A DNA stretch of 57,088 nt from a virus, in IMG/VR virus record IMGVR_UViG_3300044619_000511, positions 1 to 57,088 of that record; one strand, given 5' to 3'. The notes below the pieces were generated by a model. It was not told the origin of the DNA. It was given only the letters and a program-made list of their open reading frames with translations, and did not search any database. Positions 1-4,750 of this stretch are shown in pieces (the stretch's first letter is position 1; every line of letters begins with the position of its first letter). A program made the position numbers and the translations under genes.

Positions 1-73
1 ATTCTTTTTTGTCGACATCAAATACCTTTGTCTTGATACCTTCTACGTGTAGTCCTATTTTCTCTATCCTCAT
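1..73 (-). CDS. Partial hypothetical protein, runs off left edge
   Basis: This is the first 24 codons of a minus-strand gene starting with ATG at 73. It overlaps the stop of the upstream 22-aa ORF in an ATGA junction, which supports the start. I recognise no family. The frame leaves the window with one spare base. Joined to the right edge of the window it continues in frame into the 51-codon open frame at 57086-56931, which would make a 76-aa protein. This is the main sign that the sequence is circular. Confidence 0.7.
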   Translation of the reverse strand, partial: MRIEKIGLHVEGIKTKVFDVDKKE

Positions 74-138
74 AAACTTAGTAAAGTAAGAATGGTTACG
101 ATTAATAATACGATTGGTAGGGTGAAGCCCTTTTTCAT
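70..138 (-). CDS. 22-aa hydrophobic microprotein
   Basis: A very small ORF starting with Lys-Lys-Gly-Phe-Thr and followed by about 16 hydrophobic residues, so probably a single membrane-spanning peptide. Its start overlaps the upstream stop (ATGA at 135-138) and its stop overlaps the next start (ATGA at 70-73). That double coupling is the main evidence that it is translated. The N-terminus looks superficially like a type IV prepilin leader (KGFTL) but the chain is too short to be a pilin. Its function is unknown. Confidence 0.55.
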   Translation of the reverse strand: MKKGFTLPIVLLIVTILTLLSL

Positions 139-335
139 TCAATCTTTTTTGAGATGAAGATTCCGTTGGGTGTACGCTCTACGATTAACCCATTCTTTTC
201 CATCTCTGCCAGTTGCTCATCCAGTGGCATGATCGGGCCGTCAGTTTTAGAGAACCCTACGTTGTCGGGGATCTTACCACTGGCGGTCTTCTTTACTTTG
301 ATAGTTGACTTCTTGTTGAATGCGTTGTCGTTCAT
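135..335 (-). CDS. Hypothetical 66-aa protein
   Basis: A charged soluble protein with no family I recognise. The N-terminal half is Lys-rich, and the C-terminal half (about residues 38-66) reads as a short helix followed by a beta hairpin. It is coupled to its neighbours by ATGA overlaps on both sides. A CAAAACCCC block lies directly before the start, the same leader motif seen before several other left-arm genes. The coupled position within the leftward operon makes it a likely real gene. Confidence 0.75.
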   Translation of the reverse strand: MNDNAFNKKSTIKVKKTASGKIPDNVGFSKTDGPIMPLDEQLAEMEKNGLIVERTPNGIFISKKIE

Positions 336-580
336 GGGGTTTTGTTTTTGTGTAAATTAATAAGATTTTGTTTCAGCTCATCAAGGTAGATAATAATGTT
401 ATCCACATCGTGCTTATTGACTTCATCTCGTAACTGGCTTTCAGTTTCCAGTCCCTTGTCGTACCACCTAGCATCATCGCTCATCCGGTAGTAGAAGTCG
501 TGGTCAATAACTCTTTTCAGTAACTCTTTCATTTGCAAATAGTTGTTTAAATCCTCTATAAACTCCTCGCTTGTAGGCAT
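332..580 (-). CDS. Hypothetical 82-aa acidic protein
   Basis: Acidic, helix-rich protein with no recognised family, ending in an ATGA overlap with the next gene. The ATG at 580 overlaps the upstream gene by 77 bases. An internal ATG at 532 (beginning MKELLKRV) would cut the overlap to 29 bases, so the start is uncertain. Composition and codon use fit a coding frame throughout. Confidence 0.65.
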   Translation of the reverse strand: MPTSEEFIEDLNNYLQMKELLKRVIDHDFYYRMSDDARWYDKGLETESQLRDEVNKHDVDNIIIYLDELKQNLINLHKNKTP

Positions 581-797
581 CAGTCTCGTGGTTGAATGCT
601 CCCGCCAGTATCAGAGAGGTGACTGATACATACTTCGTTTCAATGTAGTGGAGGAGATTGGAGAATGTCTTACCATCTCTCAGCCTATCCAGTAGTTCTT
701 CGGGGGACGTAACTGGGACATCATCGAACTCATTGATTCGCTTTGCGTTGATATGCGCATCAGCGATTGCCTTGATTTCGGGGGTGATACGTTTCAT
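504..797 (-). CDS. Hypothetical 97-aa protein
   Basis: Soluble mixed alpha/beta protein with no recognised family. It starts at ATG 797, four bases after the stop of the upstream 54-aa gene. Its last 26 codons share sequence with the start of the 82-aa gene in another frame, and both frames look protein-like there. Two TTCGGGGG octamers (699-706 and 777-784) lie inside it. Confidence 0.7.
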   Translation of the reverse strand: MKRITPEIKAIADAHINAKRINEFDDVPVTSPEELLDRLRDGKTFSNLLHYIETKYVSVTSLILAGAFNHETDAYKRGVYRGFKQLFANERVTEKSY

Positions 798-800
798 AGA

Positions 801-965
801 TTATTGTTTGGTTACTAATCCTAACTGGACGGCGGTATCGGCATCGGCTTCGCTACCAAATTCAATGGTGGCTGGATACTCTCCTTCGGGGGAGGTGATT
901 TCAAAGTCGAGGTCTTCATCCATTAGATACATAATGTCAGATCGGGAGTGTGCTAGGTACTTCAT
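801..965 (-). CDS. Hypothetical 54-aa acidic protein
   Basis: A short, very acidic ORF from ATG 965 to TAA 801-803, rich in Asp and Glu. It is tightly spaced between two other minus-strand genes, four bases after the upstream stop and four before the next start. No family is recognised. The tight packing and clean reading frame support translation. Confidence 0.6.
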   Translation of the reverse strand: MKYLAHSRSDIMYLMDEDLDFEITSPEGEYPATIEFGSEADADTAVQLGLVTKQ

Positions 966-969
966 ATGT

Positions 970-1143
970 TTATAATTTTTGGTAACGTTTCCATCCTACT
1001 TGCTCCTCATCCTCACTGGCGAGTATCCTATACTTATCGCGTAGTTCGGAACGTAGCTTTCGGTCTTTTGTTTTGTGATACTCATCCCACACCTTGTCAA
1101 TCTCTGACTGGGGGGTTAGTTGCTGATAGATTTTCGATTTCAT
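970..1143 (-). CDS. Hypothetical 57-aa charged protein
   Basis: Lys/Glu-rich, helix-prone small protein from ATG 1143 to TAA 970-972, with no recognised family. It follows the leftward operon pattern of tight packing. Its first codons overlap, in another frame, the end of the possible 30-aa ORF at 1097-1189. It probably acts as a small helical host-takeover or accessory factor, but nothing in the sequence shows this directly. Confidence 0.6.
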   Translation of the reverse strand: MKSKIYQQLTPQSEIDKVWDEYHKTKDRKLRSELRDKYRILASEDEEQVGWKRYQKL

Positions 1144-1189
1144 TTGCTAGTTTTATAATGTCATCGATTGCTTCTTGTATCTCTTTCAT
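1097..1189 (-). CDS. Possible 30-aa helical peptide
   Basis: A tiny ORF whose ATG at 1189 overlaps the stop of the 88-aa gene in a TAATG junction, a common translational coupling. The peptide is acidic and predicted to be a single amphipathic helix. It overlaps the start of the 57-aa gene by 47 bases in a different frame, so one of the two may be spurious. No family is recognised. Confidence 0.4.
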   Translation of the reverse strand: MKEIQEAIDDIIKLANEIENLSATNPPVRD

Positions 1190-1455
1190 TACCATTGATT
1201 TTCGGTGAAGAATTTAATTGCATTTTGCAGACTGCCAGTTGTCCCTTCCTTTACCTCAGTGCGACTGGGGATGCGGTTGCCGTAGTAGTCTCGGTGTGAC
1301 TGCTTGGGTAGGAAACACGCCCCCGACCTTAGTAACTCCATGGCCGTCCTTCCGACTGCCCCCTCCATCTTCCATGCAGTGCCGGATTCAATTAGTGACT
1401 GGATTTGGTCATAGCCTTGCTCTCGTTGGTGCTTGCGGATAGTTTGAATGTGCAT
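1189..1455 (-). CDS. Hypothetical 88-aa basic protein
   Basis: A basic, mostly helical protein with no recognised family. It starts at ATG 1455, about 19 bases downstream of RNA element A (1474-1519), behind the leader CTAACCAAACCCTA. It ends in TAATG, which may start the 30-aa ORF. It is the last gene of the series in which each cistron is preceded by a two-stem RNA element. Confidence 0.7.
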   Translation of the reverse strand: MHIQTIRKHQREQGYDQIQSLIESGTAWKMEGAVGRTAMELLRSGACFLPKQSHRDYYGNRIPSRTEVKEGTTGSLQNAIKFFTENQW

Positions 1456-1473
1456 ACATTAGGGTTTGGTTAG

Positions 1474-1519
1474 GAACTGGCATCCGTATCGATCGGATTA
1501 CGATTCTCTCTGCCAGTTC
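1474..1519 (-). promoter_or_regulatory. Two-stem RNA element A (minihelix-like)
   Basis: Read on the minus strand: 8-bp outer stem GAACTGGC/GCCAGTTC (1519-1512 with 1481-1474), a 13-nt unpaired 5' linker beginning AG and containing CG, a 5-bp inner stem ATCCG/CGGAT, and a 7-nt loop ATCGATA. Acceptor-like stem, T-arm-like stem and CGA at loop positions 3-5 match tRNA minihelix geometry. It fills the spacer between the 75-aa and 88-aa genes. Confidence 0.75.
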
Positions 1520-1524
1520 GGGAG

Positions 1525-1752
1525 CTATTGAATAATCTTTAGTACTCGATGACCATAAAATGCATAGCCCTCAAATTCAATAAAATTACTAACTGGATCG
1601 GAACAAGAGGTTACCTTCAGCAACTGGCCCCTCTTAGGCCCATTCTCTAAATCTTCAACATCAATTGCTACAACTAAATCGCCTTCAAATAATTGTGTTC
1701 CGTCAATGTCATTGCAGTATTGGTTAACTGGAGTTTCTGATAGATTAGACAT
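1525..1752 (-). CDS. Hypothetical 75-aa acidic beta-rich protein
   Basis: A small protein with an alternating pattern of short strands (LFEGDLVVAID, RGQLLKVTSC, EFEGYAFYGH, RVLKII), consistent with an SH3-like or small beta-barrel fold. That pattern resembles short phage proteins of the YopX/KOW-like sort, but I cannot assign a family. The start at 1752 lies behind the leader CTAACCAAACCC of RNA element B. RNA element A follows its stop. Confidence 0.75.
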   Translation of the reverse strand: MSNLSETPVNQYCNDIDGTQLFEGDLVVAIDVEDLENGPKRGQLLKVTSCSDPVSNFIEFEGYAFYGHRVLKIIQ

Positions 1753-1771
1753 AGTATTTGGGTTTGGTTAG

Positions 1772-1812
1772 GAACTGGTTGCCATCGAAGGCCACGGCAT
1801 ATCCGCCAGTTC
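1772..1812 (-). promoter_or_regulatory. Two-stem RNA element B (divergent copy)
   Basis: Minus strand: 7-bp outer stem GAACTGG/CCAGTTC (1812-1806 with 1778-1772). The inner stem is weaker than in the other copies: GTGGCC/GGCAAC with one mismatch, closed by the loop TTCGAT. It has CCCCC immediately before it and CTAACCAAACCC after it. This is the least regular of the six copies. Confidence 0.6.
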
Positions 1813-1822
1813 GGGGGTGTTC

Positions 1823-2053
1823 TTAGAATGCGAGGCGCTTTAACTCATTGAGCATTGATTCTCCGCCATCGAATACTCCGTTGTAGGTTATCCAATATTG
1901 GAGTAATTCAAAGTCACTATACTGATCAAGAAGGTCGTAGCTTTCCTTATAGGTCTGATGTAGTTGCGCCGAGTCTATCTCGGCCATGTAATCCAACAAA
2001 TATTTTCTAAAGTCTTGGCACTTTTGGTTTGGTGGGGCGATGCATTTAAACAT
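1823..2053 (-). CDS. Hypothetical 76-aa protein
   Basis: A helical protein with an N-terminal Cys-containing stretch (MFKCIAPPNQKC); no family is recognised. I take ATG 2053 as the start. An ATG 54 bases upstream at 2107 is in frame, but it would translate through RNA element C. The chosen start keeps the element, its leader and the start codon in the same order as in the other cassettes. Confidence 0.7.
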   Translation of the reverse strand: MFKCIAPPNQKCQDFRKYLLDYMAEIDSAQLHQTYKESYDLLDQYSDFELLQYWITYNGVFDGGESMLNELKRLAF

Positions 2054-2072
2054 AAAATAGGGTTTTGATGAG

Positions 2073-2115
2073 GAACTGGGAGCGGAGTCGAACCGCTCTG
2101 ATACCATGCCAGTTC
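2073..2115 (-). promoter_or_regulatory. Two-stem RNA element C (T-arm-like loop)
   Basis: Minus strand: 7-bp outer stem GAACTGG/CCAGTTC, a 10-nt linker containing ATGGT, a 6-bp inner stem GAGCGG/CCGCTC and the 7-nt loop TTCGACT. That loop is a canonical tRNA T-loop sequence. CCCCCC precedes the element and TCATCAAAACCC follows it. There are no D or anticodon arms, so it is not a tRNA gene. Confidence 0.75.
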
Positions 2116-2122
2116 GGGGGGA

Positions 2123-2218
2123 TTATAATGCCCGATTAGAGGGTAAAATAACGTATCCGTTTTTGATAGAAAAGAACTCACGGATTGAATTGCGGAAGGA
2201 CTTGATTGCTTTTGACAT
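2123..2218 (-). CDS. Hypothetical 31-aa basic peptide
   Basis: A short Lys/Arg/Phe-rich ORF from ATG 2218 to TAA 2123-2125. It sits in the same cassette arrangement as its neighbours: RNA element D, then the CAAAACCCC leader, then ATG, and RNA element C after its stop. That shared context is the main reason to call it a gene despite its length. No family is recognised. Confidence 0.55.
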   Translation of the reverse strand: MSKAIKSFRNSIREFFSIKNGYVILPSNRAL

Positions 2219-2237
2219 TGTTAGGGGTTTTGATGAG

Positions 2238-2283
2238 GAACTGCGGTCGGTTTCGCTCCGACTTCGGTCTTACCTCGCAGTTC
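2238..2283 (-). promoter_or_regulatory. Two-stem RNA element D (covarying stem)
   Basis: Minus strand: 8-bp outer stem GAACTGCG/CGCAGTTC, 13-nt linker AGGTAAGACCGAA, 5-bp inner stem GTCGG/CCGAC and 7-nt loop AGCGAAA. Compared with copies A-C the last outer pairs change on both sides (GG/CC to GC/GC), and the inner stem is different but still fully paired. This covariation is good evidence that the RNA structure is selected. Confidence 0.78.
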
Positions 2284-2290
2284 GGGGGGG

Positions 2291-2782
2291 TTAAAATTCC
2301 CAGTCATAATGATACTCTGCTTGTCCAAAGAGAATGTTTACCTTAGGATACCTCCTTTTAGCCTTAGTGAATCCCTTGACCAGTTTAAGGTCGTTGTTAT
2401 CATCGTAGAGGCCTATTTCACTGCAGCGAATCCATAGGTCAACACTATTTTTAAACTGCTCATAGAACGATTCCTCAAAAACGATATTCTCAATCACCTC
2501 TCTCCATGCGCCATTGCGATAGATGAGAGTGCGTTTGTATCCATTGGGATTAGGAGTCAGTTCCCAATCTTGGTGTCCCATACCTTCCGAATTGGGCTTA
2601 GCCGTGTGATTCATTTCGCGGATGACACACTGCTTACCATCAGCGGATACCTCCAGTACTTCAGCGGGATGGCGGTCTGAATAGGAGAGGAGAGTAGCAC
2701 CTTTGCCTACCTCGGGGGTAGTCGAATTGTTGCCCATAAGGTAGTTGGTGAAGCTACCTTCGAGTCTTCTAGTTTGTCTCAT
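2291..2782 (-). CDS. Hypothetical 163-aa protein
   Basis: The largest unassigned left-arm protein. Residues about 20-95 read as a beta-rich module (GATLLSYSDRHPAEVLEV, KQCVIREMNH), and the C-terminal half is mixed alpha/beta and ends in aromatic residues. No family is recognised. The start is taken at ATG 2782, because an in-frame ATG at 2824 would lie inside RNA element E. The leader before 2782 contains ATCAAACCCC as in the other cassettes. Confidence 0.75.
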   Translation of the reverse strand: MRQTRRLEGSFTNYLMGNNSTTPEVGKGATLLSYSDRHPAEVLEVSADGKQCVIREMNHTAKPNSEGMGHQDWELTPNPNGYKRTLIYRNGAWREVIENIVFEESFYEQFKNSVDLWIRCSEIGLYDDNNDLKLVKGFTKAKRRYPKVNILFGQAEYHYDWEF

Positions 2783-2801
2783 TGTAAGGGGTTTGATTCG
2801 T

Positions 2802-2845
2802 AACTGGGGGTGGTATCGCTCCACCTTCGCACATTGCTCCCAGTT
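2802..2845 (-). promoter_or_regulatory. Two-stem RNA element E
   Basis: Minus strand: 7-bp outer stem AACTGGG/CCCAGTT, 13-nt linker AGCAATGTGCGAA, 5-bp inner stem GGTGG/CCACC and 7-nt loop AGCGATA. Linker and loop closely resemble those of elements A and D (AGnnAnnnnCGwA and AkCGAwA), while the inner stem has a different, still fully paired sequence. CCCCCG precedes it on the transcript. Confidence 0.78.
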
Positions 2846-2853
2846 CGGGGGAC

Positions 2854-2937
2854 TTATCTACAAATTTGGTCTTGCAGTAAACCTACTACATACCCTACCA
2901 CTAGTAGGACAAGTAATAACTGAATAACTGGTTTCAT
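2854..2937 (-). CDS. 27-aa membrane microprotein
   Basis: A tiny ORF with a continuous hydrophobic core (LLLVLLVVGYVVGLL, about residues 7-21), so probably a single-span membrane peptide. Its ATG at 2937 overlaps the stop of the 64-aa gene (ATGA), and RNA element E lies directly after its stop. No family is recognised. It is the second hydrophobic microprotein of the left arm, with the ORF at 70-138. Confidence 0.55.
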   Translation of the reverse strand: MKPVIQLLLVLLVVGYVVGLLQDQICR

Positions 2938-3128
2938 AGAGGAGATAATTTAGCTTGTTTACAAAGACGCTCCCATTTAAGGTCACGTAGGATTTGCTTA
3001 GAGTCCCCGCCTAGTTCCACGAGGATTTGTTTCACGCGTGTGTGGGTGGAAATAACGGCTTCCGTTCTGCGGATTAACTGGCCATTGGCCTTAGCCGAGA
3101 ATAGGGGTGTTTTAATTCTCTTGCGCAT
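2934..3128 (-). CDS. Hypothetical 64-aa basic protein
   Basis: A strongly basic helical protein, possibly nucleic-acid binding by charge alone. No family is recognised. It overlaps the end of the 44-aa gene by 17 bases and is joined by ATGA to the 27-aa membrane peptide, so three small genes share one cassette between RNA elements F and E. Confidence 0.65.
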   Translation of the reverse strand: MRKRIKTPLFSAKANGQLIRRTEAVISTHTRVKQILVELGGDSKQILRDLKWERLCKQAKLSPL

Positions 3129-3246
3129 TGCTTGGAGATTGAAGGGTTATTGAATCTGATTGAAAGGATACTACTAGCCATCCGTCGTATAGATACTGGG
3201 CAGCTAGTTGTTGTCCTTTTAGGGTGGTGAGGTTTATGCTTATCAT
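3112..3246 (-). CDS. Hypothetical 44-aa protein
   Basis: A small protein with two predicted strands around a short helix (GQQLAAQYLYDGWLVVSFQS). No family is recognised. The start is taken at ATG 3246, just downstream of RNA element F and an AACAAAACC leader. An in-frame ATG at 3351 would put the element inside the coding region and overlap the PAPS-reductase-like gene. Confidence 0.6.
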   Translation of the reverse strand: MISINLTTLKGQQLAAQYLYDGWLVVSFQSDSITLQSPSNAQEN

Positions 3247-3264
3247 AGCTGAGGTTTTGTTAAG

Positions 3265-3307
3265 TAACTGGGAGGGGAGTCGAACCCCTCCTAAGACCAT
3301 CCAGTTA
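3265..3307 (-). promoter_or_regulatory. Two-stem RNA element F (T-arm-like loop)
   Basis: Minus strand: 7-bp outer stem TAACTGG/CCAGTTA, 10-nt linker ATGGTCTTAG, 6-bp inner stem GAGGGG/CCCCTC and T-loop sequence TTCGACT. The outer stem begins inside the TAA stop codon of the PAPS-reductase-like gene. The first pair is U-A here and G-C in the other copies, another compensated change. It is closest to element C. Confidence 0.75.
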
Positions 3308-4066
3308 TCCGCAGACGAACTCTGCGACCTTGAACTGCGCATCACCCTCAACGATATCCTTCAGCCAGTTTTTCTCCTTCCCACTCATAAGAAGGGTAAA
3401 GCCCAGTCTCTCCTCAGTTTCAACGTATCGCTTGTATAACTGGGGGTTATGCTTCGCGGCTACCTTGATATCGCTCTTGTTACTCATAATGCAAAACACA
3501 CAAGATAGACGGCTCATGCCGAGGTCATAGGCGTAGTGTCTCTTCTGACCTACGGACTCAATTTCCGCCCATACTTCCTTCACGCTCCAGTCAAAGATGG
3601 GTAGCCAGTCATACCACTCACGACCTGCTTTGCTATTGCGCTCATTGAGACGGAATGGGATTTGCTTTGCTCGTGCGGATGATTCTTCTGCACGAATCCC
3701 CATACAATTCACAATGAGAGTTTTACCTCGCTCCTTGCACCAGTTACGGATAAATTTCTCGATTGGCTGACGCTTGAGGTCGCTTGTACACTGGCGATAA
3801 CTGGGGGATGGGAACATCCCACGATGCTCAACCATCTCAAAGAAGGTTTTACCGGCACGAACTAAATGCGCCTCTATGCCCAATGAATTCTCTTGTACGT
3901 GACTCCAACACCCCTCCCAGTCAACTTCGGGAAGGTCTGCGTGAACGATTACCAATTGGTCGTGAGGAACTACCTTGCTAAGAAATATCTTCATCGCTTG
4001 GCTATCCTTTCCTCCGGAATCATTGATAAAAAAGATTGCACCTTTGTCGATTAATTCTTGAATCAT
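3305..4066 (-). CDS. PAPS reductase family PP-loop protein
   Basis: A 253-aa protein of the phosphoadenosine-phosphosulfate reductase / adenine nucleotide alpha-hydrolase family. It has the PP-loop SGGKDS at about residues 17-22 and a conserved Cys in QCTSDLKRQP (about 93). A CxxC pair lies at about 189-192 (SCVFC). Such Cys sets are seen in Fe-S-binding relatives and in DndC-type DNA sulfur-modification proteins. Phage members may act in sulfur metabolism or in nucleic-acid thiolation; the sequence does not decide which. I take ATG 4066 as the start because the longer frame (ATG 4174) would translate through the hammerhead ribozyme. It is the first gene of the leftward operon after the structured leader. 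Confidence 0.85.
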   Translation of the reverse strand: MIQELIDKGAIFFINDSGGKDSQAMKIFLSKVVPHDQLVIVHADLPEVDWEGCWSHVQENSLGIEAHLVRAGKTFFEMVEHRGMFPSPSYRQCTSDLKRQPIEKFIRNWCKERGKTLIVNCMGIRAEESSARAKQIPFRLNERNSKAGREWYDWLPIFDWSVKEVWAEIESVGQKRHYAYDLGMSRLSCVFCIMSNKSDIKVAAKHNPQLYKRYVETEERLGFTLLMSGKEKNWLKDIVEGDAQFKVAEFVCG

Positions 4067-4079
4067 AACTGGGGTTTTG

Positions 4080-4128
4080 GGTTTCGGCCTGCTTGGCCTC
4101 ATCAGTACGGATAGCGTATCCGTAGACC
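4080..4128 (-). ncRNA. Hammerhead ribozyme (type III layout)
   Basis: Read on the minus strand, every core position is present: cleavage triplet GTC (4127-4125), stem I of 8 bp TACGGATA/TATCCGTA with loop CGC (4124-4106), CTGATGA (4105-4099), stem II GGCC/GGCC with loop AAGCA (4098-4086), then GAAA (4085-4082). Stem III has only three clear pairs next to the core (GGT with ACC); it may continue after an internal loop by pairing ATGAC (4135-4131) with GTTAT (4069-4065), which would include the start codon of the PAPS-reductase-like gene. Self-cleavage is predicted between 4125 and 4124. Stems I and II are closed, so stem III is the open end. Confidence 0.82.
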
Positions 4129-4490
4129 TTGTCATTTCGGGGGTAGTCAATGGCGATAAATCGGCCAACAACATCTGCCCCAGTAGGTGAGTCCTTTCGG
4201 TTCTCTCACCCCAACACCCTAACTACAACTTGTGTAGGTTTGGCGCGACCTTGTGTGAACACTGGGAGTCGGTTCGTTACCGCCAGTGTGCCTGTGTTTA
4301 TGTGCCGAGGAAGGCATCCTCGAGTCTCTCTCGCTCAACACGATTTTATCGAGACCATCGCTTTGCATTTATCGTGGTTTGGTGTCCGTCCGTCCATCGT
4401 ACTCACCTAGTCTGGTGGATGGGTGGGGGTGCATTGCCCTAACACGTTGTAGCGAACATTTGAAAGAACTGCGGACTCATTGTCGAATCC
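4129..4490 (-). ncRNA. Structured untranslated leader of the leftward operon
   Basis: About 360 nt with no convincing gene between the leftward promoter and the hammerhead. On the minus strand it folds into successive hairpins: CGAT/ATCG around AAA, GAGGA/TCCTC, ACACTGG/CCAGTGT (4288-4260, the same size as the minihelix outer stems), CTACA/TGTAG, and GGTGAG/CTCACC (4210-4186) with an inner CCGAAAGG. It has a higher GC content than its flanks. Short plus-strand frames overlap here in several frames, as expected of noncoding GC-rich DNA. The function of the leader is unknown. Confidence 0.5.
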
Positions 4491-4494
4491 GATG

Positions 4495-4527
4495 CAAACA
4501 TAGGGTGGCAGGGTAACTACTTCCAAA
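4495..4527 (-). promoter_or_regulatory. Bacteroidetes-type promoter, leftward operon
   Basis: On the minus strand a -33 box TTTG (4527-4524) is followed after 21 bases by a -7 box TATGTTTG (4502-4495), matching the Bacteroidetes consensus TTTG-N19/21-TAnnTTTG. Transcription would begin near 4488 and run through the structured leader and hammerhead into the left-arm genes. Poly-A/T tracts lie just upstream. Confidence 0.6.
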
Positions 4528-4651
4528 TTTTTTTACAACTTTTTTTAAAAATACGTATTCTTACTTAGAATTTGGATTGAGAATCAAGCAATTAAGCAAA
4601 AAAATAATTTAGGGGTAAGTAAGGTCGGGAGGGTAAAATGGGGGTATCGGC

Positions 4652-4727
4652 TACTAAAAGCATTAGTAATCAATACTAAAGAAATTAGCTGGTTGTCAAT
4701 GAAAGCAAATTGCTAAAGAGATTAGCA
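4652..4727. promoter_or_regulatory. Three 17-bp operator-like palindromes
   Basis: Three imperfect palindromes with 6-bp arms and 5-bp centres: TACTAAAAGCATTAGTA (4652-4668), TACTAAAGAAATTAGCT (4674-4690) and TGCTAAAGAGATTAGCA (4711-4727). The consensus is TRCTAA-5-TTAGYA. They lie between the winged-helix gene and the leftward promoter, so they are likely binding sites of a dimeric regulator. The third could also form an RNA hairpin after the upstream gene. The remaining sequence from 4528 to 4750 is AT-rich with no gene. Confidence 0.55.
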
Positions 4728-4750
4728 AAGGCGGGGGGTTCGGGGGAATA

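Noticed and set aside
1474-3307. tRNA genes at the T-arm-like sequences
   Set aside because: There is no anticodon or D arm and no room for them (about 45 nt between acceptor-like strands); they are minihelix-like elements only.
3305-4174. Longer start (ATG 4174) for the PAPS-reductase-like gene
   Set aside because: The extra 36 residues are low-complexity and translate the ribozyme; ATG 4066 begins the family-like sequence.
4021-4200. Minus-strand frame across the hammerhead that translates to a protein-like stretch (VVGRFIAIDYPRNDKVYGYA)
   Set aside because: It has no ATG after its upstream stop, runs into the PAPS-reductase-like gene in another frame, and covers an exact hammerhead core. 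It might be a gene remnant; homologues would decide.
4150-4516. Three overlapping plus-strand frames of 70-86 aa
   Set aside because: They overlap each other in different frames, have Arg/Cys/Ser-rich compositions typical of noncoding GC-rich DNA and run against the leftward leader, which folds into hairpins.
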